Positions 56,150 to 64,000 are shown, counted from the stretch's first letter. The stretch: DNA of 64,000 bases from Rhizocola hellebori (GCF_016862955.1 NZ_BONY01000036.1:1-64000), one strand, 5' to 3'. The notes: generated from the sequence alone by a model not told the origin. Numbers and translations: made by a program.

Positions 56150-58642
56150 ATGCCGGTCAAGCGCGACTACGTACGGGACAGTCAAGGACAGTTCGCTGAG
56201 ACCCCTGGTGGTAGCGCCGGCGTCTCCGCCCTCAACGCCATCGCAGGCATCGACGTCATGGACGCCGAAAAGTACGCCGACGTTTACGGCGACGTGTTGA
56301 ACGACGCGGGCGTAGACCTTGGCAACGACGGCGACGAGATGGGACTGACCGCCCGTTTCTTCGAACGCGGCGACCTGCATGTGGTCCTGGACCTGGAGGA
56401 CGGCAAGCGCCAGGTTTTCGAGGACATGGATCCGGAAGGTATGCGCCAGTTGGCGTACAACCTCGAGGATGTCCTGGCTGTCGACGAGGACGAGTTCGAG
56501 CCTGACGACCCGTACGACGATGTGGTGGCCGACGCCGACTCGGACAAGCACGGCTTCTATGTGGCCAAGAACGGTGTCGGTGACATCCGGATCCGGCCAC
56601 CGGATGCGGCCGAGGACGACTATCTGGAGATGTCGGCGGAGCAGGCGCTGGAGTTTTCCGAGGCGCTGCTGAACATCGCGGACAGCTATGAGGAGCACTT
56701 CGACGAGATCGTTGACGGCAGCGAAGACGCGAAGGCCGTCAAACATCCTGGGCACCCGGATCAGTCGGTGCACGGCAGGCGACGCAAGCCGCCAAGCATC
56801 GACATCCCAGCGGTTTCGTTGCCGCAGCCTGAGCCGGAGCAAGCTCCCACCCGCAAGCCACCAGCGCGGCCGAAACCACCCAAGCCCAAACCGCCGAAAC
56901 CCGCATCTGCCGCACGCCTGCCCGTGTATGTTCCGCCGAAGTCGCTTACTGCTGCCGAACGGGCGCGGGCAACCAAGCTGATTGAGGCGGATCCGAACAT
57001 TACTGCCACCGTCCATGAACGGCATGGGCGAATTTCCTGGTCCGGCATGCTCAGCGACGACGACGCGGCATGGCTTCAGTCGGTGCATGACCGGGAGCCC
57101 GCGTTCGTGAACCGGCTCGCCCAGACTGCACGGATCAATCGGCGGATCGGGGATGCGGCTAAGAAGGCCGGGCAAACGCCTGCCGTGTACAAAAAGGACG
57201 TTGCGGCCAGGCTCGGTGAGTTGCTTGACGGCAAGCCCGTTGCGGTGCGGGTGCGCGACGAAACCGCCCTGCGCGGCATCCTGTCAGGCGGCAGGTTCAA
57301 GACGTCGCTGGAAGGTGCAAAGCGTGCCCCGCATCTGAGCACCGATGCTGACGCTCGGCGGCTGGGCGAACAGATACTCGGCATCAGCCCGGAGACGCCG
57401 CCGGAGCTGCGGCCCGTGTATGGATACGTCGCCATCCACGGCATCGAGCCAGCTCTCAGTGAGGGCAAGAAGATCTCTGGCATCGCCCAGCGGGAGGGCC
57501 AGGAAGATGTCCTCAGCGTCTACGGCAAGGTCCAGGTGGTTCTAAAGCCCGAGGTGCGTGGCCGGTCTACGGCGACGGTGGGTGACAGTCTCGACGAGAT
57601 CGGCTGGATCAGGCCGTCGCCGCTGGACAGCCCAAGCGCTGAGTCCGTCGTCGCCCATGACCTGGAGTGGATGGACGATCCAGGTTGGACCCGCACTGGC
57701 TATGTCGAGGCGCAAGTCCACGGTGGTGTCCGGACAGAGGACATTGCGGAAGTCGTGTTTCCGGCCGATCCGCAACCGTTGACCGCGGCTGCGCTTGACG
57801 ATGCAGGAATTGCCTGGCGGGTGCTGAAACCGAACGGCAGCAAAGCGGTCAAACGCACCTACGTCCGCGACTCCCAAGGGCAGTTCGCCGAGACTCCTGG
57901 TGGCGATGCGGCTTCGGATGCATGGGCATCGCTTCGCGACCGCCAGCAGCGCGTCGAGGCATCGTCTAGCTCTCCGGTGAGGGAGTCGCGCCGTAACGGT
58001 GGCTTCATGGGCGGCACTGCGCGGGAGGTTCATGCCGATGGCACCACGACCATTCACAAGCAGCTGGAGGACGACAGGGACTCCGACGCTCTGACTGGGG
58101 TGAGGCAGGCCGATGCCGAGGAGCTGGGGTCGCTGGTGGCCAACGCGGTTGGGCTTCGCGCGCCAGCCGTTCATCGAGTCGGCCCGACAGACCTGCACAT
58201 GGAGTTGATGGACGGCAAGCACATCGAGCATTCGTCGATGTCGCCGTGGCAGCGCCCGCCACAAGAGTTGGCCGAATCCGACCAGGGGGTCTTGCTCGGC
58301 CTGCTGGACATTGTCATCGGCAACCCCGACCGGCATGCCGGGAACTATCTCGTCGGCGACGACGGAGCGATCATTCCATTGGATCACGCCCTTTCCTTTG
58401 GTAAGCACGGCAGTGCAGGCCTGGGCGGCGGTTTCAGCGGCCCGTTCATGAACGACGCCAGAAACGACTGGCCGGAAAAGATCGACATATCCCCCGAGGA
58501 CATGGACCTGATCCGGGAGCGTTTGGACGGGATTAAAGGCGACTTCGAACGCCTGGGGCGAACTGACTGGTGGGACCAGATGATTGAGAACCTGGACACC
58601 ATCGCCGAGCGCGCCTCCGGTACGAGGCGGCGGGTCGCATGA
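56150..58642 (+). CDS. Modular head-associated protein with kinase-like domain
   Basis: This 830-residue protein occupies a place where phages usually have one minor head protein. It starts with the motif KRDYVRDSQGQFAETPGG (4-21). An acidic domain (22-195), a KHPGHPDQSVHGRR signature, a Pro/Lys-rich linker and an unknown alpha/beta domain (about 265-560; RPVYGYV at 421, YVEAQVHGGV at 518) follow. The motif recurs at 568-585. The last module (about 617-830) looks like a PI3K/HipA-type kinase: HADGTTTIHKQ with K637, the catalytic loop N725-PDRHAGN732 and the metal-binding LDHALSF with D745. The ATG stands three bases after the portal stop and it overlaps the next gene by four bases. I infer capsid targeting and possible delivery into the new host; the substrate is unknown. 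Confidence 0.75.
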   Translation: MPVKRDYVRDSQGQFAETPGGSAGVSALNAIAGIDVMDAEKYADVYGDVLNDAGVDLGNDGDEMGLTARFFERGDLHVVLDLEDGKRQVFEDMDPEGMRQLAYNLEDVLAVDEDEFEPDDPYDDVVADADSDKHGFYVAKNGVGDIRIRPPDAAEDDYLEMSAEQALEFSEALLNIADSYEEHFDEIVDGSEDAKAVKHPGHPDQSVHGRRRKPPSIDIPAVSLPQPEPEQAPTRKPPARPKPPKPKPPKPASAARLPVYVPPKSLTAAERARATKLIEADPNITATVHERHGRISWSGMLSDDDAAWLQSVHDREPAFVNRLAQTARINRRIGDAAKKAGQTPAVYKKDVAARLGELLDGKPVAVRVRDETALRGILSGGRFKTSLEGAKRAPHLSTDADARRLGEQILGISPETPPELRPVYGYVAIHGIEPALSEGKKISGIAQREGQEDVLSVYGKVQVVLKPEVRGRSTATVGDSLDEIGWIRPSPLDSPSAESVVAHDLEWMDDPGWTRTGYVEAQVHGGVRTEDIAEVVFPADPQPLTAAALDDAGIAWRVLKPNGSKAVKRTYVRDSQGQFAETPGGDAASDAWASLRDRQQRVEASSSSPVRESRRNGGFMGGTAREVHADGTTTIHKQLEDDRDSDALTGVRQADAEELGSLVANAVGLRAPAVHRVGPTDLHMELMDGKHIEHSSMSPWQRPPQELAESDQGVLLGLLDIVIGNPDRHAGNYLVGDDGAIIPLDHALSFGKHGSAGLGGGFSGPFMNDARNDWPEKIDISPEDMDLIRERLDGIKGDFERLGRTDWWDQMIENLDTIAERASGTRRRVA
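56159..56212 (+). repeat. Motif copy 1: KRDYVRDSQGQFAETPGG
   Basis: Encodes residues 4-21 of the 830-aa protein, directly at its N-terminus. Same 18-residue motif as the three copies at 57.85, 58.86 and 59.78 kb. Confidence 0.9.
57851..57904 (+). repeat. Motif copy 2: KRTYVRDSQGQFAETPGG
   Basis: Encodes residues 568-585 of the 830-aa protein, at the border between the middle domain and the kinase-like domain. Confidence 0.9.
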
Positions 58643-61600
58643 GGCGCGAACTTCTGGGCATCCAGGCCGATCGCGGCCATGGCGGCTACGTGGAGTTTGT
58701 TGACGGCGTTGGAACCTATGCAGGGGCAACAGCCCAAGTCTTCGCCGCGCTTCGAAAGATCGTCGGAGACGACAAGCTCGCCAGTGGACTCATCGACCGC
58801 GGTTGGTCGAACGGTTACCTCTACTTGGGTCCAGCCACGGACGCCAAGTCCCTCAAGCGCACCTACGTCCGTGACGGCGAGGGACAGTTCGCCGACGTCC
58901 CAGGTGTAGGCAACGACGCGATCGCATTGGACAAGCTGAAGCTGGCCTCCCGGATCCAGCTCGGCGAGGGTGAGCGCCTGCTGTCGTCGCGCAAGTTCAA
59001 GGCGGGCGGAGCTGGCAGCTGGGACCTGCTTGCGGCCGAGGTCGACACACCTAACGGCCGTGAAGTGCGGCTTGGCGTCGTCAACCCGAATGACTCGAAG
59101 CGATGGGCAGGCGGAGCTGATCCCAAGCGCGATACCAGGGTGCGGGAGATCGACGCCGAGATCGAACGTCTTGAAGGTAAGGACGACGCGGACTTCACCG
59201 ACGAAGACGACGCGCGACGGGACGAGCTGCTTGAAGAGCGCGCCAGCCTAATCGGCGATGCGGACGAGGCTGGCCTCAACCGCACCGCGCTCCTTGGCCC
59301 GGCTGCTGTTGCTCAGCTAAGAGACGCCATCGCGGTGGGCCAGAAGGCGGCGAGCAAGCATTCGAGGGAAGCCGACGCCTTCTGGAGCGAACACGGCGAT
59401 GCATGGGCGGCCGAGCGCGACAGGCTCAATCAGATGACGTGGGGCCAGCTGACTGACGCCGACAAGGACAGGCTGCTTGAACTCGACGAGCTGCTCGAAG
59501 CCGCACCCGACTGGGAAGCGACGCACGCAGAGGGCGCGATTCCTGCGAGTGGTGACGGTGACCTTGTCTACAGCATTGAGGGCGGCGACTTCAATGACGA
59601 TGAGGGCTGGATTCTGCGCATCGGCGTCCGACCACGCGATGCCGATGAGAACTGGTATCCGGGCTTCAGTGACGACGCAGCGATCTTCGAGCCGAAGGAC
59701 GTCAAGGCATTGCTGGCCGGGCTTGCCGAGCTTGCCGGAGACCAAACCAAAGCCGCGACGGGCGGCCGTCTGTCCATCAAGCGAACCTACGTACGCGACG
59801 ATGAAGGTCAGTTCGCGGAGACGCCTGGCGGTGGCTTGTCCGCTTTGGACAAGCTGAAGCTGGGCAAGCTCGCACCCGACGGATTCACGGTGCGGTCTTC
59901 GAAGAAGATCACGACCGACTATGCGGACCTTGGTGTCGCTGAAGTGGGCAGCCCAGACGGTCGGCAGTTCCGTGTAGGGCTCATCACCACCGACTCGGGC
60001 CGGTGGGACGCAGGGTTCACTGGCGAGAAGCGCAAGGACGAGCTGCGTCAGCAGATCGCACAGCTGCAGGCGCTGCTCGACTCGGATGACGAGCAGCCTG
60101 ACGAGCTAGAGGAAAAGCTTGGCGAGCTGGAAAGCGAGCTGGAAGATCTCGATGCCGACCGCACCGCGATTCTGACGCCAGAAGCAATGGCGGACCTGCG
60201 CCGCCAGCTCGGCGACGCAGCAGAACTTGCTAAGGCCAACAAGGCGAAGCAGAACGCAACCGTCAAAGAGCTTGAAGCTCTCGACAGGCAACGTGACGAC
60301 ATCATTGCCCAGGTCAGCAACCCCGGTTTGGAGCGCCAGATCTCTAGCCTGTCGTACAGGCTGCGCCAGAAGCAAGGCATCATCAAGCGCCTGAGCGCCA
60401 AGCCGAACGCGCATGGCTGGAGCGACGAGGTGATCGCCGAACTTCTCGTCGAACACAGAGCCGACGCGGCAGAGCTAGAAGCTGAGCTGGTGCCCCTACT
60501 GGCCCGTCGGGCGGAAATCGTGCCGCCAGAAGCGCTGGCACGGCTGGAGGATCTGGATCGTCAGTACAACACCCTCAACGATGCCGACATCGACGACATC
60601 ATCACGTCGGCCGAAGTGCCCACGTCAAACGGAGGGCGCGTTCTCACTGAAGTGTGGGGCTCCGACGACGAGGACTCGGACTGGGTAACCGCGCGGCTAT
60701 ACGTGCTGGGCCCAGGCGAGACGACTCACGACGCGGACAACAGCGACGAGTATGCGTACCTGCGTGGCCTCAAGGGTCTGAGCAAACTGATTGCCGCCTT
60801 CGATGGCGGGGACGTCAAGGCAGCTGCGGGCCGCCACTCCATCAAGCGATCCTCGACTGGGGAAACCATGCAACTCAAAAGCTTCCAGCCCGAGGTGAAG
60901 GCCGTCGGCCGAAACGGCGACACGGGTACCGCCACCATCGCCATCGCCACCCTCGGTGTCGTGGACAAAGACGGTGACGTTACCCAACCAGGCTTCTTTG
61001 GCGAACAGCATGCCCAGATGGTGCCCGCACACGACTGGAACCACGTTCCCATCGGCAAAGGCCGCGTCTACGAGAAGGGCAACCAGGCCCTTTTCGACGT
61101 GACGTTCAACCTGAAGATCCCGGCCGCCAAGGACTGGTACGAGGCCATCAAGTTCGACAAAGAGAACCCGCCGTCGCTGCAGGAATTTTCCTACGGCTAT
61201 CACGTCCACGACGGCGGTTCCAAGCAAGGCAACTTCAAGGGCCGACAGGTCCGCTACCTCACGCCACGCCCCGACGGTCAGCCGGGCGGCAAAGTCTTCG
61301 AAGTCTCGCCCGTCCTGCTCGGCGCAGGGGAAGGAACCGGAACCGTGGATGTGAAATCCCTCGCCCGCGAGCGCATCGCCGCACGCAAAGCCCGGACGGG
61401 CGCGCTCGGCCTGTACGCCGGAGCGGTCGCACCGCACGAAACCGCCACCGTCGCCCGCTCCTGGGACGGCGTCAAAACGGTGGCAGGCCTACCCGACGAC
61501 GCCCTGCCCTCGCACCTGCGCACCGTCTACGCGTGGGTCGACCCGGCAGGCGACCCCGAGCTGAAGGCCTCCTACAAGTTCCCGCACCACCACGGCGTCT

Positions 61601-62058
61601 CCGGGCCTGCGAACATCCGCGCCTGCCTCGCCGGAATAGCCGTCCTCAACGGAGCCACCGGCGGCGTCGACCTCACTGACGCCGACCGCAAATCCGTCTA
61701 CGACCACCTGGCCGGTCACCTGCGTGACGCGGACCGGGAGCCGCCGAACCTGCGTACAGACCTCGGCGTAGCAAGTGGCAAGAACCTGCGTTTCGGCGAT
61801 GAGGCGGCCAACGTCCTCGCCGGCGTCGCAGGGCTGATCGACCGCGCATCGGACGTCATGGCGCTCCGGCAGCGTAAGGGCAAAGGCCTGACCGCCAACA
61901 CCGCCGACCTCCTTAGCTGGGTCCGCGATGAATGCAAGCGGCTGGACTCTCTGCTCTCGCAACCCATCGAGGCCGACGACGAACCAAGCACCCACGTGAC
62001 CGATGAAGAGATCGCGTCCGTGGTGCTGGCTGCCGTCGCCAGGCTCAACGACAACTGA
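58639..62058 (+). CDS. Modular protein ending in HK97-type prohead protease
   Basis: This 1139-residue protein has a small N-terminal domain (1-70), motif copy 3 (73-89), a first module of about 290 residues, motif copy 4 (381-398) and a second module that resembles the first (both begin ALDKLKL and end in a LAGL/LSKL helix). A coiled coil lies inside the second. A degenerate motif (KRSSTGET, 736-743) follows. The last part is the prohead protease of the S78 type: AHDWNHVPIGKG with catalytic His798, EFSYGYHV with Ser851 and FEVSPVLLGAG. A C-terminal YKFPHHHGVSGPANIRACLAGIAVLNGA domain is common in such phage proteases. Ordinary proteases of this class have about 200-400 residues and begin near residue 744 here. 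It would mature the capsid and may also cut itself and its neighbour. Confidence 0.85.
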   Translation: MRRELLGIQADRGHGGYVEFVDGVGTYAGATAQVFAALRKIVGDDKLASGLIDRGWSNGYLYLGPATDAKSLKRTYVRDGEGQFADVPGVGNDAIALDKLKLASRIQLGEGERLLSSRKFKAGGAGSWDLLAAEVDTPNGREVRLGVVNPNDSKRWAGGADPKRDTRVREIDAEIERLEGKDDADFTDEDDARRDELLEERASLIGDADEAGLNRTALLGPAAVAQLRDAIAVGQKAASKHSREADAFWSEHGDAWAAERDRLNQMTWGQLTDADKDRLLELDELLEAAPDWEATHAEGAIPASGDGDLVYSIEGGDFNDDEGWILRIGVRPRDADENWYPGFSDDAAIFEPKDVKALLAGLAELAGDQTKAATGGRLSIKRTYVRDDEGQFAETPGGGLSALDKLKLGKLAPDGFTVRSSKKITTDYADLGVAEVGSPDGRQFRVGLITTDSGRWDAGFTGEKRKDELRQQIAQLQALLDSDDEQPDELEEKLGELESELEDLDADRTAILTPEAMADLRRQLGDAAELAKANKAKQNATVKELEALDRQRDDIIAQVSNPGLERQISSLSYRLRQKQGIIKRLSAKPNAHGWSDEVIAELLVEHRADAAELEAELVPLLARRAEIVPPEALARLEDLDRQYNTLNDADIDDIITSAEVPTSNGGRVLTEVWGSDDEDSDWVTARLYVLGPGETTHDADNSDEYAYLRGLKGLSKLIAAFDGGDVKAAAGRHSIKRSSTGETMQLKSFQPEVKAVGRNGDTGTATIAIATLGVVDKDGDVTQPGFFGEQHAQMVPAHDWNHVPIGKGRVYEKGNQALFDVTFNLKIPAAKDWYEAIKFDKENPPSLQEFSYGYHVHDGGSKQGNFKGRQVRYLTPRPDGQPGGKVFEVSPVLLGAGEGTGTVDVKSLARERIAARKARTGALGLYAGAVAPHETATVARSWDGVKTVAGLPDDALPSHLRTVYAWVDPAGDPELKASYKFPHHHGVSGPANIRACLAGIAVLNGATGGVDLTDADRKSVYDHLAGHLRDADREPPNLRTDLGVASGKNLRFGDEAANVLAGVAGLIDRASDVMALRQRKGKGLTANTADLLSWVRDECKRLDSLLSQPIEADDEPSTHVTDEEIASVVLAAVARLNDN
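58855..58905 (+). repeat. Motif copy 3: KRTYVRDGEGQFADVPG
   Basis: Encodes residues 73-89 of the 1139-aa protein; one residue shorter at the end than the other copies and with DVP for ETP. Confidence 0.88.
59779..59832 (+). repeat. Motif copy 4: KRTYVRDDEGQFAETPGG
   Basis: Encodes residues 381-398 of the 1139-aa protein, between the two related modules. Confidence 0.9.
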
Positions 62059-62075
62059 GAGGGCACACGAAAGCC

Positions 62076-63314
62076 ATGACCACCGACACGCTCGAATTCC
62101 CGGCCCTGAAGGAAGCGCAGGGCAAACTCGACGCCAAGCGCAAGAGCCTGGCCGACCTGCTCGCCGAGGCAGGCCCCGACTACGACATGACGAAGGTGAA
62201 GTCCATCCAGGGCGACACCCACGCCAAGGTCGCCGAGATCGCGAAGATGAACGCCGAGATCGACGAGGCGAAGGCGGCGGTCACGAACCTGGTGACGCTG
62301 CACAAGGCGGCCCAGAACAGCCGCGACGACAGCGGCTCGCGTGAGGGCGGCGCGGATTCCGACATGGACACCCGCGGCCGCAAGGGCTTCGGCCAGCTCG
62401 TGATGGGCTCTGAGGCCATCAAGGGCTACAAGGCCGGTTCCGGTAGTGGTCCTGTCGCCCGCATCGACGTGGGTTTGAAGACCCTCTTCGAGACTGGCGC
62501 AGGCTGGGACCCGGAGGATCTGCGCACTGGCCGGGTGGAGATGTACCCGACCCGTCCCGCGCCTCGGGTGATCGACGCGTTCCCGCAGACGACCACCACG
62601 ATGTCGACTGTCCTCTACATGGAGGAGACGACGTTCACCAACAACGCGGCCGAGACCTCCGAGGGCGCGGCCTACGGTGAGGCGCAGCTGGCGCTGACCG
62701 AGCGCAGCTCCGAGGTCCGCAAGGTCGCGGTGTTCCTGCCTGTCACTGACGAGCAGTTCGAGGACGAGCCGCGCGCCCGCTCCTATGTGGAGAACCGCCT
62801 TCCGTTCATGCTCAAGCAGCGCCTCGACCTGCAACTGCTCACCGGTAACGGCACCTCGCCGAACCTGCGCGGCACTGAGAACGTGTCGGGCATCAACACC
62901 CAGGCACTGGGCGTCGACCCGCTGGCGGACGCGCTGTACAAGGCGATGCGGGCGGTCCGGGAGACCGGCTTCGCCGAGCCGAGCCACGTGTTTATCCGCC
63001 CGTCCAAGTGGGAGCAGGTCCGCCTCGCGCGTACCGCTGACGGCATCTACATCTGGGGCCACCCGTCGATGCCCGGCCCGATGACGATCTGGGGCGTGCC
63101 GGTCGTCGAGACCACGGCGGTCACCTCCACCAAGGCGGTTCTGGGCGACTACACCAACTTCTCCGAGGTTTCGGTGCGCCGCGGAATCGACATCCAGATC
63201 TCCAACAGTCACGGCTCCTTCTTCATTGAGGGCAAGCTGGCGATCCGCGCCGATGTTCGGTGCGCGGCAATCCACTACCGGCCGACCGCATTCGCCGTCG
63301 TGACCGGCCTCTGA
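62076..63314 (+). CDS. Major capsid protein (HK97 fold)
   Basis: The 412-residue protein has an N-terminal coiled-coil delta domain (ALKEAQGKLDAKRKSLADLLAEAG, HAKVAEIAKMNAEIDEAKAAVTNLV), removed by the prohead protease in relatives, probably near residue 100. The mature HK97 fold follows: TTTTMSTVLYMEETTFTNNAAETSEGAAYGEAQL (E-loop region), RKVAVFLPVTDEQFEDEP, RLDLQLLTGNGTSPNLRG (A-domain region) and VHFIRPSKW-like FIRPSKWEQVRL. It ends with a typical P-domain IEGKLAIRADVRCAAIHYRPTAF. The gene lies 17 bp after the protease gene and is followed by a strong terminator. Confidence 0.95.
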   Translation: MTTDTLEFPALKEAQGKLDAKRKSLADLLAEAGPDYDMTKVKSIQGDTHAKVAEIAKMNAEIDEAKAAVTNLVTLHKAAQNSRDDSGSREGGADSDMDTRGRKGFGQLVMGSEAIKGYKAGSGSGPVARIDVGLKTLFETGAGWDPEDLRTGRVEMYPTRPAPRVIDAFPQTTTTMSTVLYMEETTFTNNAAETSEGAAYGEAQLALTERSSEVRKVAVFLPVTDEQFEDEPRARSYVENRLPFMLKQRLDLQLLTGNGTSPNLRGTENVSGINTQALGVDPLADALYKAMRAVRETGFAEPSHVFIRPSKWEQVRLARTADGIYIWGHPSMPGPMTIWGVPVVETTAVTSTKAVLGDYTNFSEVSVRRGIDIQISNSHGSFFIEGKLAIRADVRCAAIHYRPTAFAVVTGL

Positions 63315-63364
63315 TCTGCGGAAACGCAGACCCAGCGCCACAAACCTCAATACAAGACGTGACT

Positions 63365-63389
63365 AGACAACCCGCGGGTTGTCTTTTTT
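63365..63389 (+). terminator. Strong terminator after the major capsid gene
   Basis: A perfect 20-base palindrome AGACAACCCGCGGGTTGTCT (63365-63384) runs into TTTTT. Such a terminator after the capsid gene can partly insulate the rest of the late operon and keep capsid mRNA high. Confidence 0.88.
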
Positions 63390-63407
63390 CATGCCCAAGG
63401 AGACCTC

Positions 63408-63818
63408 ATGCCTTACACAGGCGGATTCCCCAACCCGGCGGTCAAGAGCGCTCGCGCCCGCTGGGACTTCTCAGTCGACGGCGGTGCCGTCGGCGCGATA
63501 TCCATCGGCTCCACCGGCCAAATCCCGGCCGGTGCCTACATCACCCACGGCTTCGTCGAGGTCGACACAGCGGTCACCAGCAGCGCCTCCGGCACTCTCG
63601 CGATCCACGTCGAGGCGGCCGATGACATTGTGGCCGCCGCCGCAGTGTCCGGCGCGCCCTGGTCCACAACCGGCCTCAAGTCGATCGTCCCGGTAGCCAC
63701 CGGCGCGACGGCGAAGAAGACCACGGCGGCGCGCACCATCACCGCCACCATCGCCACCGGCGCACTCACTGCGGGTGTGGTCGACGTGGTGCTGTTCTAC
63801 GTCGTTCTCGGCGACTGA
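63408..63818 (+). CDS. Probable head decoration or minor head protein
   Basis: AAGGAG stands seven bases before the ATG. The 136-residue product is beta-rich with many small residues (PYTGGFPNPAVKSARARWDFSVDGGAVGAISIGSTGQIPAGAYITHGFVEVDTAVTS). It looks like the small proteins that follow the major capsid gene in actinophages and decorate the head. The position supports the call; the sequence alone does not prove it. Confidence 0.6.
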   Translation: MPYTGGFPNPAVKSARARWDFSVDGGAVGAISIGSTGQIPAGAYITHGFVEVDTAVTSSASGTLAIHVEAADDIVAAAAVSGAPWSTTGLKSIVPVATGATAKKTTAARTITATIATGALTAGVVDVVLFYVVLGD

Positions 63819-63917
63819 CCTACCTGATCTGCGCGGCGGTCCTCCGGCCGCCGCGCACCCAAACCTTGGCGTGGCAGCAGACCGCGGTCATCAACGCACG
63901 CCGGAAAGCAGGAACCA

Positions 63918-64000
63918 ATGGCTGAAACCCAGAACGCCACCCGCATCGCCGGGTCGCGCCTGCGCCCCTGGCAGTACGCCGGTGCGCCCTCATCGGGCAC
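63918..64000 (+). CDS. Phage head gene, cut by the window edge
   Basis: An ATG at 63918 after GCAGGAACC opens a frame that runs to the end of the window (27 codons visible, MAETQNATRIAGSRLRPWQY). A head protein or connector is expected here. Too short to identify. Confidence 0.5.
   Translation, partial: MAETQNATRIAGSRLRPWQYAGAPSSG

Larger units (their letters stand above)
23246..64000. mobile_element. Prophage (left part; right end outside the window)
   Basis: From the repressor gene onward all recognisable genes are phage genes: immunity switch, HNH nucleases, methyltransferase, replication initiator with iterons, terminase small and large subunits, portal, prohead protease and major capsid protein. 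Almost all are on the plus strand and most overlap by four bases. The order (early and replication genes, then head genes) is that of a tailed temperate siphovirus-like phage. Tail, lysis and integration genes must lie beyond the window. The left boundary is placed between the dehydrogenase start and the repressor stop; no att repeat can be shown. Confidence 0.92.

Noticed and set aside
61716-63350. 544-codon minus-strand frame opposite protease end and major capsid gene
   Set aside because: Shadow of two certain head genes; it also runs over their intergenic region and has no recognisable domain.

Overview
The window comes from a high-GC Gram-positive bacterium of the phylum Actinomycetota. 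The best evidence is RbpA (1652-1993), an RNA polymerase binding protein found only in that phylum. The lnt/ppm lipoprotein-mannosylation pair, frequent GTG/TTG starts and ATGA gene overlaps agree. I cannot name the genus. There are two parts: host chromosome (1 to about 23.24 kb) and one prophage (about 23.25 kb to beyond the right edge).

Host part. It starts with a POT peptide transporter, rbpA, and a coupled lnt-ppm-fxsA operon whose Lnt carries a 15-bp tandem repeat. A lysine catabolic locus follows. kamA (lysine 2,3-aminomutase, with a small membrane protein gene) is transcribed rightwards. A divergent operon kdd - amidohydrolase - kamD - kamE - kal - mutL-like runs leftwards and ends at a strong hairpin. 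Together these convert lysine to beta-lysine, then 3,5-diaminohexanoate, then 5-amino-3-oxohexanoate, and remove ammonia from 3-aminobutyryl-CoA. The cleavage enzyme Kce that links the last two steps is not in the window. An L-asparaginase, a lone GatA-type amidase, a zinc-ribbon protein, a histidine phosphatase, an alcohol dehydrogenase/Lrp-type regulator pair, a secreted unknown, an acyl-CoA carboxylase carboxyltransferase, a triple-BON protein and an acyl-CoA dehydrogenase complete the host part.

Prophage part (at least 40.7 kb, right end not seen). A repressor and a paralogous Cro-like gene diverge from a switch with two operators (23.58-23.67 kb). An HNH nuclease, a hairpin-rich leader, and a long rightward early operon of mostly small overlapping genes follow: a HAD phosphatase, a J-domain protein, a P-loop ATPase, a SLOG protein, an HNH nuclease, a VRR-NUC nuclease and a variant cytosine-5 methyltransferase. 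Next come a secreted beta-helix protein, a lipoprotein and a two-helix membrane protein (probable lysogenic-conversion genes). A second divergent switch precedes a replication initiator carrying five iterons (probable lambda-O-like origin) and a loader-like gene. Many small genes of unknown function follow. The late region starts at 51.2 kb: HTH protein, frameshifted ribbon-helix-helix gene, HNH nuclease, small and large terminase, portal, two very long multidomain proteins, major capsid protein, and head genes running off the window. No integrase is visible.

The most unusual system is at 56.15-62.06 kb. Two adjacent proteins (830 and 1139 aa) are built from modules separated by a repeated 18-residue motif, KR(T/D)YVRDxxGQFAETPGG. 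The last module is the HK97-type prohead protease; the others include a PI3K/HipA-like kinase, a second enzyme-like domain and a duplicated unknown module. I infer a set of capsid-targeted, possibly protease-released proteins that could be packaged in the head and delivered with the DNA.
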